From Arthrobacter sp. Marseille-P9274 (GTDB lineage Bacteria; Actinomycetota; Actinomycetes; Actinomycetales; Micrococcaceae): a stretch of 64,000 nucleotides of DNA. The first letter of the stretch is position 1; each line of letters begins with the position of its first letter. This document shows, piece after piece, positions 16,992 through 26,504 of the stretch. The position numbers were made by a program, and so were the translations under genes. The stretch is from positions 372,001 through 436,000 of the forward strand of contig NZ_CAMPOV010000002.1 of assembly GCF_946892675.1 (NCBI RefSeq). Reading direction: 5' to 3'. A model generated the notes under the pieces. That model saw only the letters and a list, made by a program, of their open reading frames with translations. It had not been told where the DNA came from and ran no database searches.

Positions 16992-17222
16992 ATGGAATTC
17001 GATCCGGTGCTGTGGGTCATGGCTCTGCTGAGCGCCGGGCCGTTCGCCCTGGCTGTCACGGCGGGCGCCATCGTCAGCATCTTCCGCAGCCATTTCAGCG
17101 GCCCGAGGACGGCAGGGTGGATCCTGCTGGTCGTGCTCCTGCCGCTTCTCGGCCCTGCCTTTTGGTTCGGCCGCCACCTGCTCCAGCGGCTTCCAACCGG
17201 CGTTGCCCGGACCCCCGGTTAG
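16992..17222 (+). CDS. PLDc_N-type small membrane protein
   Basis: A 76-residue protein with two membrane segments (VLWVMALLSAGPFALAVTAGAIVSIF and TAGWILLVVLLPLLGPAFWFG), separated by a short polar loop. The LLPLLGPAFWFG end resembles the N-terminal domain of phospholipase D/cardiolipin synthase proteins (PLDc_N), which also occurs alone. The SD AGGGGG lies before the ATG at 16992. Role unknown; a second protein of this type is encoded at 53605-53850. Confidence 0.7.
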   Translation: MEFDPVLWVMALLSAGPFALAVTAGAIVSIFRSHFSGPRTAGWILLVVLLPLLGPAFWFGRHLLQRLPTGVARTPG

Positions 17223-17290
17223 CGGCAGATGTTCGCGCGGCGTGACGCCGCCGCAATCACTGCGAAACACCGCACCGCCATGATGGCTGC

Positions 17291-18133
17291 ATGACGCGCC
17301 GAACCACAACCAACGCCCACACCGACCTGCTCTGCAGCGCCTGCGGCCAGTTTCCCGAGCCGCCCAAGTCCCGCCTCGTAGTGGCCAACCTTGCGGCAGT
17401 GCTGCCCATCGAGCTGCTGGTCCATGCCGCCGTCCTCAGCGCGGAGCTGCCCTACTTCTGGAAGGTCCTGACCCTCGCGGTCACGACGACGGTGCTGGTC
17501 ATGTGGGTCGCCGAGCCGTCCGTCGCCCGTTTGCTGCGCCGCTGGCTCCATGCCGCGGCACTCAAGCACCGCCGTCGTTATGACGCCGCTCCCGCGCTGT
17601 GGCGGGCCCGCACCGTCGTCGACGACCGCCCCGGCTCGCTCGAACGCATCACGCACGCGCTGAGCTGCCTGGACGTCAACATCCTCAGCATCCAGGTGCA
17701 CCCGGTGGTCGGCGGGGCGCTCGACGAGTTCGTCCTCTCGACACCGGCGGGCACCACCGAGCAGGACCTGCTGGATGCGCTCGAGGCCGGCAGCGGCCGC
17801 CGCCCGCGGGTCTGGACCACCACCGCGCTGGCCCTCGCCGACGGCCAGACCCGGGCGCTTGGCCTGGCCGCCAAGGTCGCGGCCGATCCCGACGCGCTGC
17901 CGCACGCCGCCGCGTCGCTGCTCTCTGCCGTCGTCCTGGACGACGACACCGCGCGCAGCCTGCCGCTCCTGCCGAAGGACGGCACGGTCTTGAAAATCCC
18001 GACCGTGTGGGGCGCCCCGCTGCTCCTATCCCGCCCGGACGAGCCGTTCACTCCCGCCGAATCCGCCCGCGCCCACCGGCTCGCGGAACTGGCGGAAACC
18101 GTACAGCTTACCGGGCGGAGCCAGCGGGAGTGA
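17291..18133 (+). CDS. Membrane-anchored ACT-domain protein
   Basis: 280 residues. A short N-terminus with CSACG leads into two hydrophobic segments (about 30-70: [20 protein letters not shown] and [16 protein letters not shown]), then an ACT-like fold ([45 protein letters not shown], about 108-155) and a C-terminal domain without a recognised match. ACT domains usually bind amino acids. No SD is visible; the 3' end overlaps the convergent luciferase-like gene by 26 bases. Function unknown. Confidence 0.7.
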   Translation: MTRRTTTNAHTDLLCSACGQFPEPPKSRLVVANLAAVLPIELLVHAAVLSAELPYFWKVLTLAVTTTVLVMWVAEPSVARLLRRWLHAAALKHRRRYDAAPALWRARTVVDDRPGSLERITHALSCLDVNILSIQVHPVVGGALDEFVLSTPAGTTEQDLLDALEAGSGRRPRVWTTTALALADGQTRALGLAAKVAADPDALPHAAASLLSAVVLDDDTARSLPLLPKDGTVLKIPTVWGAPLLLSRPDEPFTPAESARAHRLAELAETVQLTGRSQRE

Positions 18134-19112
18134 CCAACCCGACGGCCCGGGCGGTCAGCTCCACAGAGCGCAGCCGCTGCTCCACCGTCGGGGCCTGGTG
18201 CGCGACGATGAGCTCGTCCGCGTCGGCGTGCTTGGCGAAACCCTCAAGGTATTCGCGGACCGCATCGGGCGTCCCCACGGCCGTGTACTTGACCATCTGC
18301 TCCACGTGCTGGCCCTGCGGCGACTCAAGCACCATGTCCGCTTCCTCGTCGGTGAACTTCCGGCCGCGGCCGAACAGCAGCCCGACGCGGGCACGCCGGA
18401 CCACCTGGAACTGCGCCTGCGCGTCCTCGTTGGAGTCGGCGGCGATCGCGTTCACGCCGGCGATCACATAGGGCTCGGCCAGCTGCTCCGACGGCTGGAA
18501 TTCGCGGCGGTAGGCTGCCACGGCGTCGTTCAGCGCGGCCGGTGAGAAGTGCGAGGCGAACGAATAGGGCAGCCCGAGCGCGGCGGCCAGTTTGGCGCCG
18601 AACAGCGACGAGCCCAGGATGTAGAGAGGCACGTTGGTCCCCTTGCCCGGCGTCGCATCGACCCCGGGGATCCGCGAGTTGCCGGTCAGGTAGCCCTGCA
18701 GCTCCAGCACGTCCTGCGGGAAGGTCTCGGCGCTCATCGGGTCCCGCCGCATTGCGCGCATGGTCTGCTGGTCGCTGCCCGGCGCCCGGCCCAGGCCAAG
18801 GTCGATCCGCCCCGGGTGCAGGGTCTCCAGGGTGCCGAACTGCTCCGCGATGGGCAGCGGCGCGTGGTTGGGCAGCATGATGCCGCCGGCGCCCAGCCGG
18901 ATCCTCTTGGTGTGCGCCGCCACGTGCGCGATCAGCACGCTGGTCGCCGAGGACGCGATGCTCGCCATGTTGTGGTGCTCGGCGTACCAGACCCGCCGGT
19001 AGCCCAGTTCCTCGGCAAGCTGCGCCAGCCTGACGCTGCCGTCCAGGCTTTCCCGCACCGTCTCGTCCTTGCCGATCGTTGCGAGGTCGAGGATGGAGAG
19101 GGGAACAGTCAT
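18108..19112 (-). CDS. LLM-class flavin-dependent oxidoreductase
   Basis: A 334-residue luciferase-like monooxygenase (MsnO8-type). Signature blocks: [13 protein letters not shown] at the start, [54 protein letters not shown]. Such enzymes use reduced flavin from a partner. The substrate is unknown and no operon partner is close. A 207-base gap upstream separates it from the frameshifted HNH gene. Confidence 0.88.
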   Translation of the reverse strand: MTVPLSILDLATIGKDETVRESLDGSVRLAQLAEELGYRRVWYAEHHNMASIASSATSVLIAHVAAHTKRIRLGAGGIMLPNHAPLPIAEQFGTLETLHPGRIDLGLGRAPGSDQQTMRAMRRDPMSAETFPQDVLELQGYLTGNSRIPGVDATPGKGTNVPLYILGSSLFGAKLAAALGLPYSFASHFSPAALNDAVAAYRREFQPSEQLAEPYVIAGVNAIAADSNEDAQAQFQVVRRARVGLLFGRGRKFTDEEADMVLESPQGQHVEQMVKYTAVGTPDAVREYLEGFAKHADADELIVAHQAPTVEQRLRSVELTARAVGLVTPAGSAR

Positions 19113-19319
19113 GTCGCGGACCGGCCTTTCGTCGTCTTGTGTGGTGTCCGGACGCGGGAGCGGCGGACACTGGAGACAACGACGCCGGTGCCCCGGTTAT
19201 TTCAGCCCGTCCCGGTGACGGGGCGTACGTACCGCTTTGCCGCCCGTCCTAGCTGGTTAAGCCCGGTGTCTGATGTGGGCCGGTTTCTGATGTCGGGTAT
19301 AGGTGGTGTTATCACGTTT

Positions 19320-20982
19320 CTACCAAGGAGGCGTCGCCGGTTGCAGTGGCCCGTCGCCGAAGGGCCGGGTCCAGCCGTCGGTTGATTCGACCGGCGCCAC
19401 TGCGGGAGGCGCCGCGGCAGTGCCCAATGGCGGAGACAGTTCCAAAGGCGGGCTCGAACCGTCACTCCCTCGTGCGGGGACAGCCGGTCGTTCGGCGCGT
19501 TTGAGGTCGGGCGGGAAGCGGTATCTGTTGCGTCGCGGGACTTGTGAGGGGTCGATGTAGGCGGGCGGGATGAACCACGGTATGCCGTCCATCGATTCGA
19601 TGATCCAGTCTCCGGCGTGGACCAGGTGATGGTGGAAGGAGCAGAGGAGCACGCCGTTTGCGACGGAGGTGCGGCCTTTGTGCTTTTTCCAGTAGCGGAT
19701 GTGGTGGGCTTCGGTCCAGTGGGCTGGCATGGTGCAGCCGGGGAAGGCGCAGCCCTTGTCGCGGGCGACGAGGGCGCGGCGCTGGGCGGGGGTGAAGAGG
19801 CGCTGGGCGCGTCCGATGTCGAGGACTTCGCCTTTGCCGCCGAACACGATGGGGATGAGGTCGGCGTCGCAGGCCATCTTGCGGACCGTGCGGGGTGTGA
19901 TGAGTCCGGTGAAGACGGCCTGGCCGGTGGTGCCGGCTTCGGTTTTACTCATGAGGTCCTGGTAGTCGATGGTGACCATGACCTGCGGGCGGTGGCCCTC
20001 CGCTGGCGGGAAGCTTGTCCGTGGACAGCGCGATCTGGCAGGCTCCGACCAGACCCTGGAGCAGCAGTTGGGGCCGGGTGGGATTCGGCCAGCCCGGGGG
20101 CGGTCCGGCTTCTCCGGCGGGATCGGCTGCCGCTTCGCTTGCCTCCCCGGCGGCGCCGTCGGTGAGGTGGCCGGGGCTGCTGTCGGTGGCCTGGAGGTTG
20201 CCGGCTTCGGGTGAGAAGGTGGTTTGCAGGCGCGGGTTGGTTGCCGTGTTCATGGCGGTGATCAGGTGTTCGTACTGTTCATCCGTGGCTCGCACTTCGA
20301 AACGGTGCAGGCCCCAGCGCTTCCCTTTCACAAACACACCCTGCTGGGCGGTGAGCTGTTCGGTGCTGGGTTCGCGTCCGTCCGGGTCGATGGCAGCTTC
20401 CCAGCTCCGGGCGACGATGCGGAGCGTATCCAGGTCCGCCTCCGCCGCCTGCCGGGTCAGCTGTTCCTCCATGGCGGCCAGGTGGTCCGGGGCGGCTACC
20501 GGGCGGATGCGTTCGAGGGTGTCATGGATGAGGGTGGCGGCCGTGCCGCCGATCTCCGATGCCGCCAGCCCGGCTGCGAGGTGTTCGTACTTCGGCGGGG
20601 CCTCGCCGCCGGAGATGAGGGTGTGCGGCATGGTGCCGGCACCGACGCGGATGCGGCGGCGGGCTTCGGTCCGGCTGATCCGCAGCCGGGCCCGGAGGTA
20701 GTCCGCGGTGTCCCGGAATTCGGTCTTTGACTCCGGGTTGCCCGGGTCCCGGCCGAACAGGCTCGCTACGCCCTGCTGCTCGATGGCATGCGCGCCGGTG
20801 ACCTGCAGTTGCTCGACGGTCCTGGAGAAGTCCTCGAAGAGTCCCACGCATTCGGCCAGCACCCCAGGGGTCTCAAGGGCCGCCGCCTCGCGGAAGACCG
20901 CGGCGAATTCCTGCAGTTGGTCGCGCATCGAAGCGAGGAAGCCGGTGACTTCCTCGGTCGCTTCGAATGCCGCTATTGCCAT
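19320..20982 (-). pseudogene. DUF222-HNH endonuclease-like gene split by a frameshift
   Basis: Two overlapping reading frames together encode one DUF222/HNH protein of about 550 residues. The first frame (20982 down) carries DUF222 (MAIAAFEATEEVTGFL... to STDKLPASGG) and then runs into unrelated PPPAGHGHH. The second frame continues with HRPQVMVTIDYQDL, the normal continuation, and holds the HNH part (CAFPGCTMPAHWTEAHHI...NGVLLCSFHHHLVH). The shift fits one extra base in the run CCC at 19996-19998. These proteins occur in many copies in actinobacteria and their role is unknown. It could be a real pseudogene, a slippage site or a sequencing error. Confidence 0.8.
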
Positions 20983-21265
20983 GCATTAACGCTATTGAAT
21001 GCCTATCCGAAGTGCACCTGAAATTAGGCCATGTGTAGGGCAAGTGGGAATCACCAATCAGCCGGAAGCCACTTTCCAGAAGCGGGTGAGTGGCTTCCCG
21101 TTCGCTGAGCTTGGAACAGGCCATTTCCAGGCGGCGGGCATGGGCCCAGCATGCCGATCAGCCAGAGCCGGAAGCCCCAATAGGGCCTGCAGCGCGAGCC
21201 GCCGTACCCGCAGCCGGCGTTCGCGAGGGACTGCCTCAATGTGAGACTTCATAGGACTTGGTCAG

Positions 21266-21721
21266 CTAGATGGGCAGGCCGGCGTTCGCCTTCAGGTTCT
21301 TCATGACGATGGTCGACTGCAGCTTCTCCACGGCCGGCAGGTCCGTGAGCTCCTCGTCGTAGAACTTCTGGTAGGCCGCCAGGTCCGGCGCGACGACCTT
21401 GAGCTGGTAGTCGATGTCGCCGAAGAGCCGCAGGGCCTCGATGATGTGCGGATTGGCGCTGACCTTCGCCTCGAAGTCCGCGAGGGTGGCCCGGTCCACT
21501 TGGCGCAGGCTGACGAAAACGATCGCCTCGAAGCCGAGCCCCAGCGCCCCGGCGTCGAGGTCGGCCCGGTAGCCGCGAATGACGCCCTTGGACTCCAGCT
21601 CACGCAGCCGCCGGTGGCAGGGAGCCACCGTGAGGCCGATCTTCGATGCGAGCGCAGTAGCAGTCATTCGCCCGTCCTGCTGGAGCTCGCGCAAAATACT
21701 TCGATCAATTGCATCTACCAC
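21266..21721 (-). CDS. Lrp/AsnC-family transcriptional regulator
   Basis: 151 residues, the usual length. N-terminal HTH (IDRSILRELQQDGRMTATALASKIGLTVAPCHRRLRELESKGVIRGY) and C-terminal RAM/AsnC ligand domain. It is divergent from a LysE-family exporter, with 105 bases between the starts, a common regulator-exporter pairing in which an amino acid is the signal. The 283 bases between this gene and the HNH gene start hold no supported gene. Confidence 0.92.
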   Translation of the reverse strand: MVDAIDRSILRELQQDGRMTATALASKIGLTVAPCHRRLRELESKGVIRGYRADLDAGALGLGFEAIVFVSLRQVDRATLADFEAKVSANPHIIEALRLFGDIDYQLKVVAPDLAAYQKFYDEELTDLPAVEKLQSTIVMKNLKANAGLPI

Positions 21722-21826
21722 GCAAGAACCTTACCCTTCAGCCCGCATGTTGCGCGAAAACAGCAAGCACTTCCGCGAGCGTTTTCCCTACAGTTGGCTC
21801 GTCGCCAACTTCGAAGGAGTTCCCCC

Positions 21827-22486
21827 GTGGACCAGCAGCTGTACCTGGGCTTCGCCGCCGTCGCCATCACGCTGGCCTGCACCCCGGGAGCGGACTGGGC
21901 CTACTCCATCGCAGCGGGCCTGAACCAGCGCAGCTTCGCCCCGGCCATCGCCGGGCTCTGCAGCGGCTACGTGGTGCTCACGCTGCTCGTGACGGCCGGC
22001 GTGGCCGCCGTGATCGCCAGCGTGCCCGCCCTGCTGGGGTGGCTCACCGTCGCGGGCGCCGCCTACCTGCTCTGGCTGGGCTTCAGCACCGCACGTTCCT
22101 GGCGCGCGGCGGCGTTCTCGAGCATGGAGCAATCCGGGTCCTCGCGCCTGCGCAGCTTCTTCCGCGGCCTGGGCACCAGCAGCATCAACCCGAAGGGGCT
22201 GCTCCTGTTCCTCGCGCTCGTCCCCCAGTTCATCAACCCGGCGGCTGCGCTGCCTGCCCCGGTGCAGCTGGGCGTCCTCGGGCTGTCCTTCGTGCTGATG
22301 GCCGCCGTCGTCTACGCCATGGTGGCGCTGGCGGCAAAGAAACTGCTGCAGTCCCGGCCCGCCGCCGCCCGCGCCGTCACGCTGGCCAGCGGCCTCATCA
22401 TGATCGTCCTCGGCGCAGCCCTGCTGTTCGAACAGGTCGCCCCGCTCATCGCCGACAGCCCGCTCCTGGCCGCCTCTTCGTTCTGA
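21827..22486 (+). CDS. LysE-family amino-acid exporter
   Basis: A 219-residue membrane protein with about six hydrophobic segments. It has the LysE/RhtB start region (LGFAAVAITLACTPGADWAYSIAAGL) and the motif SSINPKGLLLFLALVPQFI typical of the family. The GTG at 21827 follows GAAGGAG and leaves a short N-terminus; the longer open frame upstream overlaps the divergent regulator. Probably controlled by the divergent Lrp protein. The exported amino acid cannot be read from sequence. Confidence 0.9.
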   Translation: MDQQLYLGFAAVAITLACTPGADWAYSIAAGLNQRSFAPAIAGLCSGYVVLTLLVTAGVAAVIASVPALLGWLTVAGAAYLLWLGFSTARSWRAAAFSSMEQSGSSRLRSFFRGLGTSSINPKGLLLFLALVPQFINPAAALPAPVQLGVLGLSFVLMAAVVYAMVALAAKKLLQSRPAAARAVTLASGLIMIVLGAALLFEQVAPLIADSPLLAASSF

Positions 22487-22596
22487 CACAGCCGGGACTC
22501 CGGCAGGTGAAAGACTGCTGGGAGAACGAAGACCGACAAGGGGAACCCCTGACCGCCTGTACATGACTGGCCGAGGGGCATGAAAGGCAATGGCAC

Positions 22597-22917
22597 ATGG
22601 GTTATGTCTTCCTGCTGCTCGCAATCGCCGCCGAAGTCTTCGGCACGAGCCTGCTGAAATCGACCGAAGGCTTCAGCAGGCTGTGGCCAACCGTCCTGTG
22701 CCTCACGGCCTACGCGGCCTCGTTCGCGCTCCTCGCGCAGGTCGTCAAGAGCGTGCCGGTAGGAGTGGCTTACGCCCTCTGGTCCGGCCTAGGAACCATA
22801 GCCATCGTCGCCATCGGTACTGCCTTCCTGGGCGAGCCCATCAGCCTCGTTAAGGTCCTCGGGATAGGCCTGATCGTGGCCGGGGTCGTGGTGCTCAACC
22901 TCGGCGGCGCGCACTAA
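22597..22917 (+). CDS. Small multidrug resistance (SMR) family transporter
   Basis: A 106-residue protein with four membrane helices, the standard SMR length. The essential Glu in helix 1 is present (IAAEVFGTSLLKSTEGF), as are the helix-3 block VAYALWSGLGTIAIVAIG and the LGEPIS loop. It would exchange cationic compounds or guanidinium for protons as a dimer. It stands alone here, so whether it is a single-gene (EmrE/Gdx-like) protein or has a distant partner is open. Confidence 0.92.
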   Translation: MGYVFLLLAIAAEVFGTSLLKSTEGFSRLWPTVLCLTAYAASFALLAQVVKSVPVGVAYALWSGLGTIAIVAIGTAFLGEPISLVKVLGIGLIVAGVVVLNLGGAH

Positions 22918-22988
22918 CCTGCCGGCCGCCGCCCGCAACTTCGGCCGACCGCCTACAGTCTGTCAGTAGCCGGGCGTAGGGTGGGCCC

Positions 22989-24056
22989 ATGCGGATCGCG
23001 ATCATCGGAGCAACCGGCAATGTAGGGACCGCTGTGCTGCGGCGGATCAAGAGGGCGGCGGCCACACGCCCCGGAGGTGTGGAGCTGGTGGGCATCGCGC
23101 GGCGGCTGCCGGACACGTCCCGGGAACCGTACGACGGCGTGGCCTGGCACAGCATCGATGTCGCCTCGGAGTCGGCGCGCGAAAAGCTGACGGCGGCACT
23201 GGCCGGGTGCGACGCCGTCGTACATTTGGCCTGGCTCCTCCAGCCGAACCGCGACGAAGAGTTCATGCGCCGGGTCAACGTCGACGGCACGGCCAACGCC
23301 CTGGCCGCGGCCGCGGCCGCAGGCGTGAAGCAGTTCGTTTGCGCCTCCTCGCTCGGGGCGTACAGCCCGGGGCCGAAGGACCGGCCGGTGGACGAGAGCT
23401 GGCCCGCGCGCGGCATCGCGAGCTCGCACTACAGCCGGTTCAAGGGCGAGCAGGAGGCGCTGCTGGACGGCTTCGAACGCAGCCACCCGGAGATCAAAGT
23501 CGCCCGCCTGCGCCCGGGCCTGATCTTCCAGACCGACGCGGGCTCCTCGATCGGCCGCTACTTCCTGGGCCGGGCCATCCCCAAGTTCTTCCTCAACAAG
23601 GTGCGCCCGCCGCTGCTGCCGTTCCCGCGGGAGTTCGTGTTCCAGGCCGTCCATTCCGACGATATTGCCGATGCGTACTGGCGCGTTGTGGACCAGGGCG
23701 CCAGCGGGCCCTTCAACATCGCTGCGGACCCGGTGATCACTCCCCAGCTGCTGGGCGGATTCCTCGGCGCCAGGCGCGTGCTGCATGTGCCGGTGCCGCT
23801 GGTCCGCGCCTTGGTGGGTGCGGCATGGTCACTGCGCCTGGTGGCCATGGATCCGGGATGGGTGGACATGGCCCGCTTCGCTCCGGTGATGAAGACCACC
23901 CGGGCCCGTGAGGAGCTGGGCTGGGTTCCCGCGAAGACCTCGCTCGAGGCCCTGCAGGAGGTGCTGGACGGTCTGAGCTCGGGCGACGGGGTCGGCGGGT
24001 CCCCGGTGCTGTACGGCCGCGGGGACCTGGAGTCCGCGGAGCCAGCCCCGCGCTGA
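22989..24056 (+). CDS. NAD-dependent epimerase/dehydratase-family protein
   Basis: A 355-residue extended SDR protein. The N-terminal Rossmann motif is GATGNVG; VVHLAW, VNVDGTANAL and the SS...Y...K triad (CASSLGAYS, SSHYSRFKGEQE) follow. The substrate is unknown. There is no SD before the ATG at 22989, but a -10-like TAGGGT ends 7 bases upstream, which fits a leaderless mRNA. Confidence 0.85.
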   Translation: MRIAIIGATGNVGTAVLRRIKRAAATRPGGVELVGIARRLPDTSREPYDGVAWHSIDVASESAREKLTAALAGCDAVVHLAWLLQPNRDEEFMRRVNVDGTANALAAAAAAGVKQFVCASSLGAYSPGPKDRPVDESWPARGIASSHYSRFKGEQEALLDGFERSHPEIKVARLRPGLIFQTDAGSSIGRYFLGRAIPKFFLNKVRPPLLPFPREFVFQAVHSDDIADAYWRVVDQGASGPFNIAADPVITPQLLGGFLGARRVLHVPVPLVRALVGAAWSLRLVAMDPGWVDMARFAPVMKTTRAREELGWVPAKTSLEALQEVLDGLSSGDGVGGSPVLYGRGDLESAEPAPR

Positions 24057-24137
24057 GCCGGGCCGCTCCCGGACGGCAGGACTGGCCGCATGCGGCGAGG
24101 CATCGGAGGCAGGCTTCCGGCGCCGGGTAACACGAAA

Positions 24138-24176
24138 GCCGGCGGCGAACCGCCGGCGACCCGTCCAAAAGACGGG
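24138..24176. terminator. Two adjacent hairpins between convergent genes
   Basis: GCCGGCGG-CGAA-CCGCCGGC (24138-24157) and CCCGTC-CAAAA-GACGGG (24160-24176, one spacer-base uncertainty) lie between the convergent epimerase and 3-hydroxybutyrate dehydrogenase genes and probably end both transcripts. Confidence 0.65.
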
Positions 24177-24217
24177 CCGCCGGGCATGCTGCTGGCTGGT
24201 TGTGCGCGGGCTGCCTC

Positions 24218-24994
24218 CTACCGGGCGGACCAGCCGCCGTCCATGGTGTAGCTGGCGCCGGTGACCATGGCCGCGTCGTCGGACGCCAGCCAGGCCACCA
24301 GCGAGGCCACTTCATCCGGTTCGACCAGCCGCTTGATGGCGCTCTCGGTCAGCATGATCTTGGCCAGCACCTCCGTCTCCGGGATGCCGTGCAGCCGAGC
24401 TTGGTCACCGATCTGCTTCTCCACCAGCGGCGTGCGTACGTAGCCGGGATTGACGCAGTTGCTGGTCACGCCGTGGGGGCCGCCCTCCAGGGCGGTCACC
24501 TTGGACAGGCCCTCGAGCCCGTGCTTGGCCGTGACGTAGGCGCTCTTGAAGGCCGAGGCGCGCAGCCCGTGCACGGAGGAGATGTTGATGATCCGCCCGA
24601 ACTCGTTTGCGTACATCTTCGGCAGCGCCGCCCGTACCAGCAGGAACGGGACCTCCAGCATCAGTGTGATGATCCGGCGGAAGTCCTGCGGGTCGAACTC
24701 CTCGATGGGGCTCACCCGCTGGATGCCGGCGTTGTTCACCAGGATGTCCACGCCGTCCAGCGCCTCGGACAACCGGGCCTCCGAGACTGCTTCCGGATCC
24801 AGCAGGTCCACCACCCAGGCGGAGCCGCCGAGCTCGGCGGCGGCCGCCTCGGCCCCCTCACGGTCTCGGTCGGCGACGACCACGTGGGCCCCTCGGGCGG
24901 CCAGCGCCTTGGCCGCGGCAAGGCCAATCCCGCCCGCGCCGCCGGTGACGAGCGCGCGGCGGCCCTTCAGCGCCTGCCCGTCCGCGGCGGTCAC
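24218..24994 (-). CDS. 3-hydroxybutyrate dehydrogenase (SDR)
   Basis: A 258-residue classical SDR: cofactor motif TGGAGGIG, VADRDR (Asp selecting NAD), NNAG, and the catalytic Ser, Tyr and Lys in SSVHGL...SAYVTAKHG. The sequence around GIQRVSPIEEFDPQDFRRII, CVNPGYVRTPLVEKQI and VTGASYTMDGGWSA is typical of D-3-hydroxybutyrate dehydrogenase, which makes acetoacetate. The GTG start overlaps the stop of the upstream MHS transporter, so the two are an operon for import and oxidation of a hydroxy acid. Confidence 0.85.
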   Translation of the reverse strand: MTAADGQALKGRRALVTGGAGGIGLAAAKALAARGAHVVVADRDREGAEAAAAELGGSAWVVDLLDPEAVSEARLSEALDGVDILVNNAGIQRVSPIEEFDPQDFRRIITLMLEVPFLLVRAALPKMYANEFGRIINISSVHGLRASAFKSAYVTAKHGLEGLSKVTALEGGPHGVTSNCVNPGYVRTPLVEKQIGDQARLHGIPETEVLAKIMLTESAIKRLVEPDEVASLVAWLASDDAAMVTGASYTMDGGWSAR

Positions 24995-26367
24995 CGGGCC
25001 GCCTGTGCGTTGGTGTCGAGTCCGTGCTTGCGGGCGTCTTCGGCGTCCACATCACGCAGGGACAGGCCCTTGGTCTCGCGCAGCGTCAGGACCGTCGCGG
25101 CGGTGATGGCGCAGGCGACCAGGACGTAGACGGCCACGGCAACCCAGCTGCCGGTTTCCTGCAGCAGCGCGGTCGCGATGATCGGCGCCAGCGAACCGGC
25201 CAGGATTGAGGTCACCTGGTAGCCGAGCGAGACGCCGGAGTAGCGCATCCGGGTCGGGAACATCTCCGCCATGATGGCCGGCTGGCCGGCGTACATCAGG
25301 GCGTGGAAGCACAGACCGATGGTCACGGCCAGGATGATCACCAGGGGGTTGAGCGTGTCGAACATCGGGAAAGCGAAGAAGGCCCAGGTCGCGGACAGGA
25401 CGGCGCCGACCAGGTAGACCGGCTTCCGGCCCAGCGAATCCGCCATGCGGCCGACCTGCGGAATGACCAGGAAGTGGACCACGTGGGCGATCAGCAGCGC
25501 CAGCAGCAGCTGGCTCGTGTCGTACTGGTGCACGGTCTTCAGGTACACGATCGTGAAGCTGACGATGATGTAGTAGATGATGTTCTCGGCGAACCGCAGT
25601 CCCATGGCCTTCAGGACGCCCTTCGGGTACCGCTTCACCACCTCGAACACGCCGTAGCTAACGGACTTCTCGGACTCCACCTGTGCACGGGCCTCAAGGA
25701 AGATCGGTGCCTCGCTGACATGCGTGCGGATGTAGTAGCCGACGATGACGATGACGGCGGACAGCCAGAACGCCACGCGCCAGCCCCAGCTCAGGAACTG
25801 GTCGGGCGGGAGGATCCAGGACATGCTCAGCAGGACCAGAGTGGCCAGCAGGTTGCCCACCGGCACCGCGGCCTGCGGCCAGCTGGCCCAGAACGCGCGC
25901 TGCTTATTCGGGCTGTGCTCGGCCACCAGCAACACCGCGCCGCCCCATTCGCCGCCGACCGCGAAGCCCTGGATGAACCGCAGGATGACCAGCAGCGCGG
26001 GTGCCCAGTAGCCGATCGAGTTGAAGCCGGGCAGGCAGCCCATGAGGAAGGTGGCCACGCCGACCAGGATGATGGTGACCTGCAGCGTGTGCTTGCGGCC
26101 CAGCTTGTCGCCGATCTGGCCGAACACGATGCCGCCCAGCGGCCGCGCGACGAAGCCGACGGCGTAGGTCAGGAAGGCGGCAATGATGCCGTCCAGCTCG
26201 GAGCCGGTATTCGGGAAGAAGAACTGCCCGAACACCAGCGAGGCGGCGGTGGCGTAGAGGAAGAACTCGTACCACTCCACCACCGTGCCGACCATCGAGG
26301 CGGCAACAATCTTCTTCAAGCCCGATCGCTCCGTCTGCGCGGCAGCCGCGGGTTGGTTCACGCTCAT
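24991..26367 (-). CDS. MFS transporter, metabolite:H+ symporter (MHS) type
   Basis: A 458-residue, 12-helix carrier. MHS hallmarks: GTVVEWYEFFLYATAASLVFGQFFFP in helix 1, ARPLGGIVFGQIGDKLGRK between helices 2 and 3, and GGEWGGAVLLVAEHSP. MHS carriers import carboxylates, betaines or shikimate with protons. Coupling to 3-hydroxybutyrate dehydrogenase suggests 3-hydroxybutyrate as substrate, which is inference. A divergent LysR gene lies 137 bases upstream and is the likely regulator. Confidence 0.9.
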   Translation of the reverse strand: MSVNQPAAAAQTERSGLKKIVAASMVGTVVEWYEFFLYATAASLVFGQFFFPNTGSELDGIIAAFLTYAVGFVARPLGGIVFGQIGDKLGRKHTLQVTIILVGVATFLMGCLPGFNSIGYWAPALLVILRFIQGFAVGGEWGGAVLLVAEHSPNKQRAFWASWPQAAVPVGNLLATLVLLSMSWILPPDQFLSWGWRVAFWLSAVIVIVGYYIRTHVSEAPIFLEARAQVESEKSVSYGVFEVVKRYPKGVLKAMGLRFAENIIYYIIVSFTIVYLKTVHQYDTSQLLLALLIAHVVHFLVIPQVGRMADSLGRKPVYLVGAVLSATWAFFAFPMFDTLNPLVIILAVTIGLCFHALMYAGQPAIMAEMFPTRMRYSGVSLGYQVTSILAGSLAPIIATALLQETGSWVAVAVYVLVACAITAATVLTLRETKGLSLRDVDAEDARKHGLDTNAQAAR

Positions 26368-26504
26368 GCGAGCACTCCTTTGTGTCCTTGACTTGCTGTA
26401 AGTTTTGTGACGCGAGACACGCCAATGGCCTCACTCGAGTATCGACTGAGACCGAGTGTGCAGCAATGACTACTTCCGCAGACTGAGAGTGCAGAATTGC
26501 AGAT

